Shown here in pieces: positions 25,856 to 34,892 of a DNA stretch of 64,000 bases. Position numbers and translations under genes: made by a program. The stretch spans positions 1-64,000 of the forward strand of contig NZ_JACHLK010000010.1 of NCBI RefSeq assembly GCF_014207955.1. Direction: 5' to 3'. Within the stretch, counting starts at the first letter, position 1; every line of letters starts with the position of its first letter. The notes under the pieces are model-generated. The model made no database searches. It was not told the origin of the DNA and was given only the letters and a program-made list of their open reading frames with translations. This DNA comes from Acidovorax soli. Lineage in GTDB: Bacteria > Pseudomonadota > Gammaproteobacteria > Burkholderiales > Burkholderiaceae_C.

Positions 25856-26545
25856 ATGAAAATCCTGCTCATCGAGGACGAGGCCAAGCTCGCGCAGTAC
25901 CTGCGCAAAGGACTCACCGAGGCGGGCCACGTGGTCGATGTCGCGCACGATGGCATCGACGGCCTGCACCTGGCGCTCGAGGGCGACTACGCCGTGCTGG
26001 TGCTTGACGTGATGCTGCCCGGCATCGATGGCCTGAGCCTGCTGGCGGCCCTGCGCAAGACGCGCCAGACCCCCGTGCTCATGCTCACCGCGCGCGTGGG
26101 CGTGGACGACCGCGTGCGCGGCCTGCAGACCGGGGCCGACGACTACCTGGTCAAGCCCTTCGCGTTTTCGGAGCTGGTGGCACGCATCGAGGCCATCACG
26201 CGCCGCAGCCAGGCCGGTGCGCAAGCGGGCCAGGCCGAGGCCGTGCTGCAGCTGGCCGATCTGGAGCTGGACCTGCTGCGCCGCAAGGCCACGCGCGCGG
26301 GCCAGCGGCTGGACCTCACGGCGCAGGAGTTCCTTTTGCTCACGCTGTTCATGCGCCGCCAAGGCGAGGTGCTGTCGCGCACCGAGATCGCCTCGCAGGT
26401 CTGGGACATGAATTTCGACAGCGAGACCAATGTCGTCGAGGTCGCCGTGCGCCGGCTGCGCAGCAAGATGGATGTGCCCTTTCCCGCGCCGCTGCTGCAC
26501 ACCATCCGCGGCATGGGCTATGTGCTGGAGGAGCGCGTGCCATGA
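25856..26545 (+). CDS. Heavy-metal-type response regulator (OmpR family)
   Basis: A 229-residue response regulator: receiver domain with D51-type phosphoacceptor in VLVLDVMLPG, TAR and the KPF lysine, followed by a winged-helix DNA-binding domain of OmpR/PhoB type. The sequence MKILLIEDEAKLAQYLRKGL is typical of the CusR/CopR/IrlR group that responds to copper, silver or other metals. It overlaps the sensor kinase gene by four bases (ATGA). No metal efflux gene lies nearby; the divergent DUF4148 gene is the nearest candidate target. Confidence 0.93.
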   Translation: MKILLIEDEAKLAQYLRKGLTEAGHVVDVAHDGIDGLHLALEGDYAVLVLDVMLPGIDGLSLLAALRKTRQTPVLMLTARVGVDDRVRGLQTGADDYLVKPFAFSELVARIEAITRRSQAGAQAGQAEAVLQLADLELDLLRRKATRAGQRLDLTAQEFLLLTLFMRRQGEVLSRTEIASQVWDMNFDSETNVVEVAVRRLRSKMDVPFPAPLLHTIRGMGYVLEERVP

Positions 26546-27891
26546 TGGCGCCGCCTGCGCTGGCACACCGCTCGCTGCGCAGCCGGCTGTCGTGGTGGCT
26601 GGCGGTGCAGAGCCTGGCCGGGCTGGGCGCCGTCTGCCTGGTGGTCTACCTGGTCACGGCGGCGGGTTTTGCCGCGCGGCAGGAAGACGCCCTGCAGCAG
26701 AAGGAAAGCATCCTGCGCCACCTGCTCACGGACAGCGAAGGGCACCCCGCTGCCACCCCGCAGGCCCGCCACCCGCTGGACGACTTCCTGGCCGGGCACG
26801 AGAACTTCCGCCTGCTGGTCACCACCGGCGACGGGCAGCGGGTGTACCCGGGGGCGGCCGAGGCGGCGCCGCTGGCTGCCGCGCGCGAGCTGCGCTTCGA
26901 GGTGGCGCGCGGGGCCGAAGCCCCGCTGCAGGTGCGGCTGCGCATGGATGTGCAGCCCGACCAGGCGCTGCTGCGCCGCCTGGCCATCACGCTGGCCGTG
27001 GCGGCATTGGCCGGCACGGTGGTGGTCTCGCTGGGCGGTTTTGTGCTGGTGCACCTGGGCCTGGCGCCCGTGCGCCAGATGGCGGCGCAGACGCGCGAAC
27101 TCTCGGCGCGCACCCTGCACCAGCGGCTCGATGGCACGGGCCAGCCGGCCGAACTGCAGCCGCTGGTCGGGCAGTTCAACGCGCTGCTGGGCCGGCTGGA
27201 GAAGGCCTATGCCCAGATGGAGGGTTTCAACGCCGACGTGGCGCACGAGCTGTGCACGCCGCTGGCCACGCTGCTGGCCAACAACGAACTGGCGCTGCGC
27301 TCACTGGGGCGCGGCGGCCAGGGCGCAGGTGAGGTGGCCGAGGTGCTGGCTTCCAACCTGGAGGAGCTGCAGCGCATGACCGGCATCGTGAACGACATGC
27401 TGTTCCTGTCCCAGGCCGATCGCGGCGCGCGCGCGCGCCGCATGCCGGTGGCCAGCCTGGCGGCCGTGGCCGCGCAGGTGGCCGACTACCACGAGGCCGC
27501 GCTGCAGGACGCGGGCCTTGTGCTGCAGGTGGTGGGCGATGCGGCCGGCGCCTTCGATGTGCCGCTGCTGCACCGTGCCCTGTCCAACCTGATCGGCAAT
27601 GCCACGCGCTACGCGCTGGCCGGCAGCACGGTGCGCGTGTGCCTGGCCCAACGGCCCGATGGGGCCGTGGAACTGGTGGTGGAAAACCGCGGGCCCGATG
27701 TCGACCCCCAGGTGCTGGCGCGCCTGTTCGACCGTTTCTACCGCGCCGACCCCGCGCGCAGCCACAGCCAGGCCAACCACGGCCTGGGCCTGGCCATCAC
27801 CGACGCGATTGCGCGCATGCATGGCGGGCGCACGCTGGCCACATCGGCGCAGGGCGTCACGCGCATCGGAATGGAGTTGAGATCTGGTTGA
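26542..27891 (+). CDS. Heavy-metal-type sensor histidine kinase
   Basis: A 449-residue membrane kinase of the CusS group: two membrane segments (about 17-38 and 150-172) around a periplasmic sensor, HAMP, HisKA and HATPase domains. The H-box reads AHELCTPL, with cysteine where arginine or other residues (HELRTPL) are usual; the phospho-histidine itself is intact. N-box NLIGNATRYA and the G-boxes are present. Translationally coupled to the response regulator. The usual ligand of the group is periplasmic Cu or Ag, inferred only. Confidence 0.92.
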   Translation: MMAPPALAHRSLRSRLSWWLAVQSLAGLGAVCLVVYLVTAAGFAARQEDALQQKESILRHLLTDSEGHPAATPQARHPLDDFLAGHENFRLLVTTGDGQRVYPGAAEAAPLAAARELRFEVARGAEAPLQVRLRMDVQPDQALLRRLAITLAVAALAGTVVVSLGGFVLVHLGLAPVRQMAAQTRELSARTLHQRLDGTGQPAELQPLVGQFNALLGRLEKAYAQMEGFNADVAHELCTPLATLLANNELALRSLGRGGQGAGEVAEVLASNLEELQRMTGIVNDMLFLSQADRGARARRMPVASLAAVAAQVADYHEAALQDAGLVLQVVGDAAGAFDVPLLHRALSNLIGNATRYALAGSTVRVCLAQRPDGAVELVVENRGPDVDPQVLARLFDRFYRADPARSHSQANHGLGLAITDAIARMHGGRTLATSAQGVTRIGMELRSG

Positions 27892-27900
27892 GGCGGTGCG

Positions 27901-28734
27901 TCAAAAGTGGGGGATGTCCGCTGCCTTGTGCGCGCACACGGATGCCCAGGTGGCCTCGAACACCCGTGCGGTCTTGCGGCTGTCGACGGCGAGGAACTGC
28001 GGATCAGCAGACACGTAGAAGCGCTGGAATCCCTCGCGCGCGCCCGAGGCGCTGCCTGCATCGACCTCGCCACACAGCACGTGCAAGGGGCCGGTGCTCA
28101 CGAAAAGTTTGCGGTACCGGGCGGCCTCTGGCACGGGGATCTGCGCCTTGAGGGCCTCCTTGGCGCGCGCGAGAAAGCGGGTGTAGTTGCCCGCCTGGAT
28201 TTCCTCGCGCTGCAGGGCGCGAGCATGCATGCTGTCGAGCACATCTCCGCTGGCCACCTTGCCGTTGCTGGTGATGGAGGTGATCCGGTGCTCCGCGCGG
28301 TCCACATTGCAGTACACCGGTTGCTTGCCGGGCAGGGCGGGCCATGCCACGGACATTTCGCGGGGTGACGACGCTTCGGCGCTCTCGGCCGCCTCGGCCT
28401 CGCGACCCTGGGCGACGGTGATCAGCCGGGTGCACATCCGCACTGCATCGGCCAGGGCCAGCGGCGGCAATTGGCTGGTGACCGCTGCCACAGGCGGCGG
28501 CACCGCGGCCGGTGCGGGCGCAGCGGGTGCGGCCGGCACGGGCGCCGGTGGTACAGAACTGGGCACCGCCGCCGGTTGCCGGGTGGCCTCCTTGAAGCAC
28601 GCCAGCCGCTTTTTTGCATCGGGCAGCCGGTTGTAGGCTTCCAGCAGCAGGTCAGAGGGCTGTGCGGTGGCCAAAGCGGCGGCAGCAGCCAGGGCCAGGG
28701 GGATGGCACTGCGCAAAAGGGCGTGGTGGGGCAT
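27901..28734 (-). CDS. Exported protein of unknown function
   Basis: A 277-residue protein with a signal peptide (1-24, ending ATAQP). The mature N-terminus SDLLLEAYNRLPDAKKRLACFKEA resembles a short alpha-helical motif seen in assorted exported proteins; an Ala/Pro linker (about 48-80) precedes a conserved-looking C-terminal part with cysteines (MCTRL, VYCNVD, VLCGEVD, SVCAHK). Not recognised. It converges with the sensor kinase (9 bp apart) and is divergent from the next gene. Confidence 0.65.
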   Translation of the reverse strand: MPHHALLRSAIPLALAAAAALATAQPSDLLLEAYNRLPDAKKRLACFKEATRQPAAVPSSVPPAPVPAAPAAPAPAAVPPPVAAVTSQLPPLALADAVRMCTRLITVAQGREAEAAESAEASSPREMSVAWPALPGKQPVYCNVDRAEHRITSITSNGKVASGDVLDSMHARALQREEIQAGNYTRFLARAKEALKAQIPVPEAARYRKLFVSTGPLHVLCGEVDAGSASGAREGFQRFYVSADPQFLAVDSRKTARVFEATWASVCAHKAADIPHF

Positions 28735-28871
28735 GGGCGTCGAGGGTCCTTGGGGTTCTGCGTGTCCAGGCGGCCGGCCTGCCAACGCTGGATTCTAGGG
28801 GCGCGCTGCGCCGGGATTTGTATGATGGGCAACACAGCGCCGTGGGTGGCGCAGGACAAAGCGAGGCAGGT

Positions 28872-29693
28872 ATGCGGGGGAGCGGAATGCGGCGATTCGG
28901 TATGGCGGGCTGGTGCTGGGCGGTGCTGCTGGGCAGCTGTCCGGTGGCCTGGGCTGCACCGCCGCTGAAGATGTGGGAGGGGCTGGAAATCCAGCTGGAC
29001 GATGCCGTCGCCCGCCGTGCAGTGCTGCGGGCCCGCCTCACAGCCGACCCCACGGCCGCCGATGCCGACGCGCTGGGCCATGAGATCCAGTCGCTCAACC
29101 AGTCCGTGCGGCAGACCGAGCGTGCGCTCAGCTATGCGCCCACGGTGCCTGTGTCGGCGGAGCCCTTCGATCCGGTCTACCGCGGTCCGGTGCCCGCAGC
29201 CGCGAAGCCGGCCGCCCGCATCAAGTCCGCCATCTGGACCGCGCTGACGGAGGACGAGCGCGTGGCCATTGCGTCACGGTGGCGGGTCGAGCTGCTGCAC
29301 GCGGGTCGGTACGGATGGATTGCCGATGCCCAGACGGTGGACGAGTCCACGCCCGGCACCACCGGCGGAGCTTACACGGGCGCCATGCTGGGCCAGGCCG
29401 CGTACATCGACCGCGCGTTTCGCCCCGGCAACAACTACTCGGCCGGCGTGCAGGTGCTTGCGGGTGTACTCGGTGCGGTGGCCGGTTCGTCGATGGACCG
29501 GCCGCCTGCCCCGTCGTTCCGTACGCGCTACCACGTGCGCACGGAAGACGGCCGCATGGTGGTGGAGGACCAGAGCCGCAGTGATCCCTTCCGCATGCCC
29601 CTGTCCACCTGTGTGGAGCTACCGTCCTTGTCGGACAGCGATCCCTCGCTGTGTTCGCAGACCATCGAGATGGTCCGCAGCAAGTACCTGTAG
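28872..29693 (+). CDS. Exported protein with glycine-zipper-like segment
   Basis: A 273-residue protein from ATG 28872 (AGGCAGG just upstream). Signal peptide about 1-28 (CPVAWAAP), a coiled-coil-like helical region (LEIQLDDAVARRAVLRARL to TERALSY), the segment ARIKSAIWTALTEDERVAIASRW, then Gly/Ala-rich stretches (TGGAYTGAMLGQ and AGVQVLAGVLGAVAG) reminiscent of the glycine-zipper outer-membrane proteins, and a C-terminal domain with two cysteines. Not assigned to a family. Divergent from another exported unknown gene and convergent with the SDR operon (13 bp gap). Confidence 0.65.
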   Translation: MRGSGMRRFGMAGWCWAVLLGSCPVAWAAPPLKMWEGLEIQLDDAVARRAVLRARLTADPTAADADALGHEIQSLNQSVRQTERALSYAPTVPVSAEPFDPVYRGPVPAAAKPAARIKSAIWTALTEDERVAIASRWRVELLHAGRYGWIADAQTVDESTPGTTGGAYTGAMLGQAAYIDRAFRPGNNYSAGVQVLAGVLGAVAGSSMDRPPAPSFRTRYHVRTEDGRMVVEDQSRSDPFRMPLSTCVELPSLSDSDPSLCSQTIEMVRSKYL

Positions 29694-29706
29694 ACGGGGC
29701 TGCCGC

Positions 29707-30543
29707 CTACTGGCTCGCCGTGATCCCCCCGTCGATGTACAGCACCTGCCCGGTGACGAACGAGGCCGCGGGGCTGGTGAAGAACACTGCGGCGCCGGCC
29801 ACGTCCTTGGGGTCGGCCACGCGGCCCAGGGGGATGCGGCCCAGCACCTGGGCGCGGGTCTCGGGGTTTTCCAGCCAGTGGCGGGCCATCTCGGTGCGCA
29901 CCACGGTGGGCGCGATGCCGTTGACGGTGATGCCGTGCGGCGCCAGCTCGCTCGCATGCTGGCGGATGAGCAGGGTGAGTGCACCCTTGCTCGCGCAGTA
30001 GGCCGAATAGCCGCGCCCGCGCAGCCCCAACTGGGAGCGCACCGACGAGAGGTGCACCTGGGCACCGCCCCGGCCGCCCGCGATCTGGTGGCGCGCCACG
30101 GCCTGGGCCAGGAACATGGCGGACTTGAGGTTGACCTGCATGACCTCGTCGAAGGCCTCCTCGGTCACCTCCAGCAGCGCCTCTTCGCGCTGCATGCCCA
30201 CGCAGTTGGCGAGGATGTCGAGCTGCCCGAAGTGCGCGGCGACTGCGTCCGCGCTGTCACGGATGCTTGGCACGGAGTGCGCGTCCATGGCCAGGCCCAG
30301 GGCCTCGTGGCCTGCGGCCTGCAGCTCGGCCGCCAGCGCCTGTGCGCGCGCCGCGTCGCGGCCCGAGACGGCGACCTTGGCACCCGCCAGTGCCAGCGCC
30401 CAGGCGATGGCCTCGCCGATGCCGCCGTAGCCACCGGGCACATAGGCCACCTTGCCCGCCAGGTCGAACAGGCCCGAAAGCTCTTGCGCGAAGGCGATGC
30501 GCGGTGTGATGCCGTGGCCAGGGGGGTTGTCGTTGCCTGCCAT
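29707..30543 (-). CDS. SDR-family NAD(P)-dependent dehydrogenase
   Basis: A 278-residue short-chain dehydrogenase. The nucleotide motif reads VPGGYGGIG (usual TGxxxGIG, with proline in place of threonine) and the catalytic set is S in HLSSV and YSAYCASKG. It probably oxidises a hydroxyl of the sugar or polyol handled by this operon. Last gene of the leftward operon that starts with rpiR-like at 38612, four bases after the other SDR gene. Which of the two SDRs acts first is not clear. Confidence 0.88.
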   Translation of the reverse strand: MAGNDNPPGHGITPRIAFAQELSGLFDLAGKVAYVPGGYGGIGEAIAWALALAGAKVAVSGRDAARAQALAAELQAAGHEALGLAMDAHSVPSIRDSADAVAAHFGQLDILANCVGMQREEALLEVTEEAFDEVMQVNLKSAMFLAQAVARHQIAGGRGGAQVHLSSVRSQLGLRGRGYSAYCASKGALTLLIRQHASELAPHGITVNGIAPTVVRTEMARHWLENPETRAQVLGRIPLGRVADPKDVAGAAVFFTSPAASFVTGQVLYIDGGITASQ

Positions 30544-30547
30544 GCCG

Positions 30548-31294
30548 TCAGTCCATCAGCAGGCCGCCGTTGAGATCGACGATCTCCCCGGTGATGAAGC
30601 CAGCCAGCGGCGATGCAAGAAAGCGCACCACGTGGGCGAATTCCTCGGGTTCGCAGAATCGGCCCACGGGGATGTCGCGCAGCAGCTTCTGGCGCTGCTC
30701 TTCGTTGAGCTGCTCGGTAATCATGGGGGTCTTCACATAGGCCGGCGAGATGCCGTTGGCCGTGACGCCGAAGGGCGCCAGCTCGCGCGCCAGCGAAAAG
30801 GTCAGCGAGGTCATGGCGCCCTTGGAAACGGAGTACGCCGTGCCCGCCGTGAGCCCGCCGGTTTTGGCCGCGAGCGAGCAGGTGTTGATGAGGCGGCCGA
30901 AGCGCCGCGCCTTCATGGACGGCACCACGCACTGCGCCAGGTAGAAGGCGCCATCGAGGTTGGCACCCAGCACCTGGCGCCACTCGACAGGGCTCGTCGC
31001 TTCGGCCTTGTTGTTGGAGAGCACGCCGGCATTGTTGAGCAGGATGTCCACCGGCCCCAGGGCGCGCACGATGGCGGCATGGCCGGCCTGCACGGCCTCG
31101 GGGTCGCTGATGTCGAAGGCGAAGGGCTGGGCGCGCGGGCCCAGCGCGGTGGCCAGGTCGGCCGTGCGCTGCCCGTTCACATCCACCAGGGCCACTTGGC
31201 AGCCGTCTTCTAGCAACACCTTCACGGCCGCCAGGCCCATGGTGCCCGCAGCACCGGTGACGATGGCCACCTTGTCTTTCAGGGGTTCAGACAT
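30548..31294 (-). CDS. SDR-family NAD(P)-dependent dehydrogenase
   Basis: A 248-residue short-chain dehydrogenase with VTGAAGTMG near the N-terminus, the NNAG motif and the catalytic S-Y-K (TCSLAA, AYSVSKG). It is about as similar to FabG-like sugar dehydrogenases as to its neighbour. The ATG at 31294 overlaps the permease stop by eight bases; a GTG three codons upstream is an alternative. With the second SDR it gives this catabolic operon two dehydrogenases for one uptake system. Confidence 0.9.
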   Translation of the reverse strand: MSEPLKDKVAIVTGAAGTMGLAAVKVLLEDGCQVALVDVNGQRTADLATALGPRAQPFAFDISDPEAVQAGHAAIVRALGPVDILLNNAGVLSNNKAEATSPVEWRQVLGANLDGAFYLAQCVVPSMKARRFGRLINTCSLAAKTGGLTAGTAYSVSKGAMTSLTFSLARELAPFGVTANGISPAYVKTPMITEQLNEEQRQKLLRDIPVGRFCEPEEFAHVVRFLASPLAGFITGEIVDLNGGLLMD

Positions 31295-32216
31295 CCAGCA
31301 CACTCTTCTTTCCGAACAGGCCGCGGGAGCGGAAGGTCACCACGGCAATGAACAACAGGTACATGGACATCAGCGACCATTCCGAAGCATACGCCCCGGT
31401 CAGCCCCACGACCATGCCCACCATGAGCCCGGCGATCACCGCGCCCCAGAGCGAACCCACGCCACCCAGCACGATGATGAGGAAGGCGGGCACCACCGCA
31501 TCCACCCCCACATGCGGGCGTATGCCCCAGATGGGCGCCATCACCACGCCGGCAATCGCCGCCAGCCCCACGCCGATGCCGAACACCAGCAGGCGCAGGC
31601 GCTTCAAGTTGATGCCCAGGGCGCGCACCATCTCGCTGTCGTGCGCGCCGGCCTTGATGATGGCGCCATAGGGCGTGCGCTCCAGAAACAGCCAGAGCGC
31701 CAGGATCATCAGCACCGCGAAGCCGCTGGCGAAGAAGCGGTACTTTGAATAGATCAAATCGCCGAGCAGGAAGGCGCCCGAGATCGCCGCGGGCAGTGCC
31801 AGCTGCTTCTCGTTGGAGCCCCACACCAGGCGGATGGTCTCCTCGATCACCAGGGCCGCGCCAAAGGTCAGCAGCAGGCCGTAGAGCGGGTCGCGCCCGT
31901 AGGTTCGGCGCATGCACAGCTCCAGCAGCATGCCGAACAGGCCCACGAACACCGGCGCCAGCAGCAGCGCCACCAGGTAGCGTGTCTCGATGGGCAGGGC
32001 CATGTACCAGGCCTGCAGGCCCGGGAACCAGCCCAGCTGGGGCGAGACGAAGAACAGCGCGACGTACATGCCCAAGGCGAACAGCGAGCCGTGCGCGAGG
32101 TTGATGGTCTCCATGACGCCGACGATGAGCATGAAGCCCAGCGCGATCAGCGCGAACAGCAGCCCCAGCGAGATGCCGTTGACCAGGTGCGGCAGCAGTT
32201 GAAAAAGCCAGTCCAT
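31287..32216 (-). CDS. HAAT-family ABC transporter permease, LivH type
   Basis: A 309-residue inner-membrane permease with about eight helices. NLAHGSLFALGMYVA is the conserved LivH/UrtB segment, and GALGINLKRLR is the cytoplasmic coupling region that contacts the ATPase. Its LivM partner is not adjacent but starts the divergent operon at 39004. Seven bases after the second binding-protein gene. The family moves branched-chain amino acids, urea, amides and also aromatic or dicarboxylic acids; here the neighbours argue for a polyol or sugar acid. Confidence 0.9.
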   Translation of the reverse strand: MDWLFQLLPHLVNGISLGLLFALIALGFMLIVGVMETINLAHGSLFALGMYVALFFVSPQLGWFPGLQAWYMALPIETRYLVALLLAPVFVGLFGMLLELCMRRTYGRDPLYGLLLTFGAALVIEETIRLVWGSNEKQLALPAAISGAFLLGDLIYSKYRFFASGFAVLMILALWLFLERTPYGAIIKAGAHDSEMVRALGINLKRLRLLVFGIGVGLAAIAGVVMAPIWGIRPHVGVDAVVPAFLIIVLGGVGSLWGAVIAGLMVGMVVGLTGAYASEWSLMSMYLLFIAVVTFRSRGLFGKKSVLDV

Positions 32217-32223
32217 GGGGGTC

Positions 32224-33513
32224 CTAGGGTTCGAAGGTGGGGGTTGCGGCGTACGACTCGAGTTGGCAGGTGCGCAGGCTGTCGCGGTCCTGCACCTCGT
32301 CGGGCCGCTGCTGGCCCAGGATGCGGAAGCTATCGTCCGGCTCGCGCGGCTGGGTGTTGTAAGCGGCCATGTAGATGGTCTGCTGCAGCTGGTGCGTGGC
32401 GGGGTTCATCCATGCGTCATGGTGCTGCATGCGTTGCGCCGCCGGGATGCGCAGCGCCTCCAGCTCCTTGATGAGGCGGATGTTGTGCGTGCTGCCCACG
32501 CGCTCGATGGCGCGCAGCAGCTCGCGCGTGGCCATATAGCCGTTGTAGAAGACATTGCCCGGCTTGCGGATGCGGTAGCCCGGGTTGGCCTTGGCATAGC
32601 GGGCATTGAACTCGGCGACGCCCGCCAGACGCAGACCCCAGTACCAGGTGGTGCCGAAGATGCCGAACAGCACCTCGGGCCCGGCACCGTAGACATCGGG
32701 CCAGTCCTGCTGGTTGTTGATCCAGCCGAAGATGCGGTCCATTTTGGCGCCGCGCACCTGCTCGCGCAGGGCCTTGACGTCGTCGCCGCCGACGGCGGTG
32801 GCGATCACGCCGGGCTTGATCTGCTGGATGCGCTGCAGCTGGGCCGAGAAATCGCGCGTGTTCTGCGGCACCACCATCTCCTGCACGATGGTGCCGCCGT
32901 TGCCCTCGACGATGGCACGGATGCCCTGGGCGGTGCTGCGGCCCCAGGCATAGTCGCTGGTGATGAGCGCCCACTCGCGGCCGAAGCCGGTCATGGCGCC
33001 GCGCACGATGGAGGTGGAGAAGTTCGTGCCATTGCCGTCCCAGACGAACTTGGTGCGGTGGCAGTCCTTGCCGGCCTCGGTGGGTGAGCTTGAATTGGTG
33101 TTGAAGTAGATGCAGCCATGCCGCTGCGCCACCGTGGAGATGGCGCTGGCGGCGCCGGAATGCACGGCCCCGACCAGGAAGGCGCAGTCCTGCTGCTCCA
33201 GCATGTGGCGCGCCACGGCCGTGGCCTTGGCCGGGTCGCCGCCGGTGTCGGCGTGCACCGTCTCGATGGGGCGGCCCAGCACGCCGCCGCGTTCGTTGGC
33301 CTCGTGCACCGCCATCAGAATGCCGCGCTGCTCGTCCTGCCCGCTGGCGCCGTACTGGCCGGTGTCGTCGGTGGTCAGGCCGATGCGCAGCGGCTTCTTG
33401 CCGCGCGCCTGGGCCCAGGCATGGTGGACCTGCCAGGGCCCCATGGCGCCGAGCACGGCCGCTGCCGCACCGCGGACCAGGCGCCGCCGGTTGATGCTGG
33501 TGCTGCTGCTCAT
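32224..33513 (-). CDS. ABC transporter substrate-binding protein (HAAT type), Tat-exported copy B
   Basis: A 429-residue periplasmic binding protein of the Peripla_BP_6/AmiC-UrtA type. The N-terminus has twin arginines (INRRRLVRG) before a hydrophobic stretch ending HAWAQ, consistent with Tat export. The ligand-binding lobes contain FNTNSSSPTEAGKDCH and WDGNGTNFS, the same wording as in its tandem paralogue. Ten bases separate the two. Two binding proteins for one permease pair suggests two related ligands, or high- and low-affinity versions. Confidence 0.88.
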   Translation of the reverse strand: MSSSTSINRRRLVRGAAAAVLGAMGPWQVHHAWAQARGKKPLRIGLTTDDTGQYGASGQDEQRGILMAVHEANERGGVLGRPIETVHADTGGDPAKATAVARHMLEQQDCAFLVGAVHSGAASAISTVAQRHGCIYFNTNSSSPTEAGKDCHRTKFVWDGNGTNFSTSIVRGAMTGFGREWALITSDYAWGRSTAQGIRAIVEGNGGTIVQEMVVPQNTRDFSAQLQRIQQIKPGVIATAVGGDDVKALREQVRGAKMDRIFGWINNQQDWPDVYGAGPEVLFGIFGTTWYWGLRLAGVAEFNARYAKANPGYRIRKPGNVFYNGYMATRELLRAIERVGSTHNIRLIKELEALRIPAAQRMQHHDAWMNPATHQLQQTIYMAAYNTQPREPDDSFRILGQQRPDEVQDRDSLRTCQLESYAATPTFEP

Positions 33514-33523
33514 GGCGGCGGGC

Positions 33524-34843
33524 TCAGGCCTCGTAGCTCGGCGTGGCCTCGTAGCTTTCGAGCTTGCAGGCGCCGGCCGCGTCCTTGTCCACCACTTCCT
33601 GGGGCTCGATCTGCGCGAGGATCTTGAAGATGTCGTCCTTCTCGGTGGGCTGCTCGTTGTAGCTGGCCATGTAGATGGTCTGCTGGCACTGGTGGGTGAC
33701 GGGGTCCATCCAGGCGTCGAAGTGTTGCAGCCGGTCGGCCGCGGCCATCTTGCGGCCTTCGAGCTTCTTGATGATGGCGATGTTGTTGGTGGTGCCGGCT
33801 TCTTCCACGCAGCGCAGCAGCTCGCGCGTGGCCATGTAGGCGTTGTGGTACACGTTGCCCGGCACGCGGATCGCCATGCCCGGGAACTGCTTCTGGTAGG
33901 CCGCCACGAACTCGCGCACGCCCGGCAGGTTCAGCCGGTAGTACCAGGTGGTGCCGAACACGCCGAAGATCGCGTCCGGCCCCAGGCCGTACACGTCGGG
34001 CCAGTCCTGCTGGTTATTGATCCAGGCCATGCTGTTGTTCATCTTGAGCTGCACCACCTGCTGGCGCAGCGCCTTGATGTCGTCGCCGCCCACCGCGGTG
34101 GCCACCACCTGGGGCTTGAGCTGCTGCAGCTTGAGCAGGTAGGCCGAGAAATCACGCGTGTTCTGCGGCACCATCAGCTCCTCGACGATGCGCCCGCCAT
34201 TGGCCTCCACCGCGGCGCGCGTGGCCTTGGCCGTGCTGTGGCCCCACACGTAGTCGTTGGTCAGCAGCACCCAGTTGCGCCCGCTGGCCTTGATGGCGTT
34301 CTTGACGATGGCGTTGGAAAAATTGGTGCCGTTGCCGTCCCACACGAACTTGGTGCGGTGGCAGTCCTTGCCGGCCTCGGTGGGCGAGCTGGAGTTGGTG
34401 TTGAGGAACACCGTGCCGTACTTCTGCGCCACCTGCGAGATGGCGTTGGACACGCCCGAATGCACCGCACCGATGAGGAAGGCCGCGTCGTTGCGCGTGA
34501 TCATGCGCTCGGCGATGCGCGAGCCCGTGGCGGGCGTGGTCTCGGTGTCCATGTGGATGGCCTCGATGCGCCGGCCCAGCACGCCGCCCTTGTCGTTGAA
34601 CTCCTTGATGGCCATCATCGCGCCCAGCCGCTCCTCGCCGCCCGAGGCCGCGTACAGACCCGAGGCGTCCATGGTCAGGCCGATGATGAGCGGCTTCTTC
34701 TGCGCCGTCTGGGCCCAGGCGTGGTGGTGCTTCCACGGGCCGTAGAACGGGGCCGCGCCGTACAGGCCGGCGCCCGCGAGGGCCAGGGCCGACTGCTTGA
34801 GCAGCGCGCGGCGCGATGAAATGCTGTCCTTGAAATCGCTCAT
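33524..34843 (-). CDS. ABC transporter substrate-binding protein (HAAT type), Tat-exported copy A
   Basis: A 439-residue paralogue of the next gene, with Tat motif SSRRALLKQS and cleavage near HAWAQT. Conserved lobes NTNSSSPTEAGKDC, WINNQQDWPDVYG and the C-terminal SYNEQP segment are shared between copies, including in regions that line the ligand cleft, so ligands are likely related. Fifty bases after the beta-hydroxyacid dehydrogenase gene. Family members of this AmiC/UrtA subgroup bind small amides, urea and organic acids; the actual ligand is open. Confidence 0.88.
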   Translation of the reverse strand: MSDFKDSISSRRALLKQSALALAGAGLYGAAPFYGPWKHHHAWAQTAQKKPLIIGLTMDASGLYAASGGEERLGAMMAIKEFNDKGGVLGRRIEAIHMDTETTPATGSRIAERMITRNDAAFLIGAVHSGVSNAISQVAQKYGTVFLNTNSSSPTEAGKDCHRTKFVWDGNGTNFSNAIVKNAIKASGRNWVLLTNDYVWGHSTAKATRAAVEANGGRIVEELMVPQNTRDFSAYLLKLQQLKPQVVATAVGGDDIKALRQQVVQLKMNNSMAWINNQQDWPDVYGLGPDAIFGVFGTTWYYRLNLPGVREFVAAYQKQFPGMAIRVPGNVYHNAYMATRELLRCVEEAGTTNNIAIIKKLEGRKMAAADRLQHFDAWMDPVTHQCQQTIYMASYNEQPTEKDDIFKILAQIEPQEVVDKDAAGACKLESYEATPSYEA

Positions 34844-34892
34844 GGTTGTCTCCTTGTCGGGCGGGTGCCTGTTGTGGTCTATGGGGGGGGAA

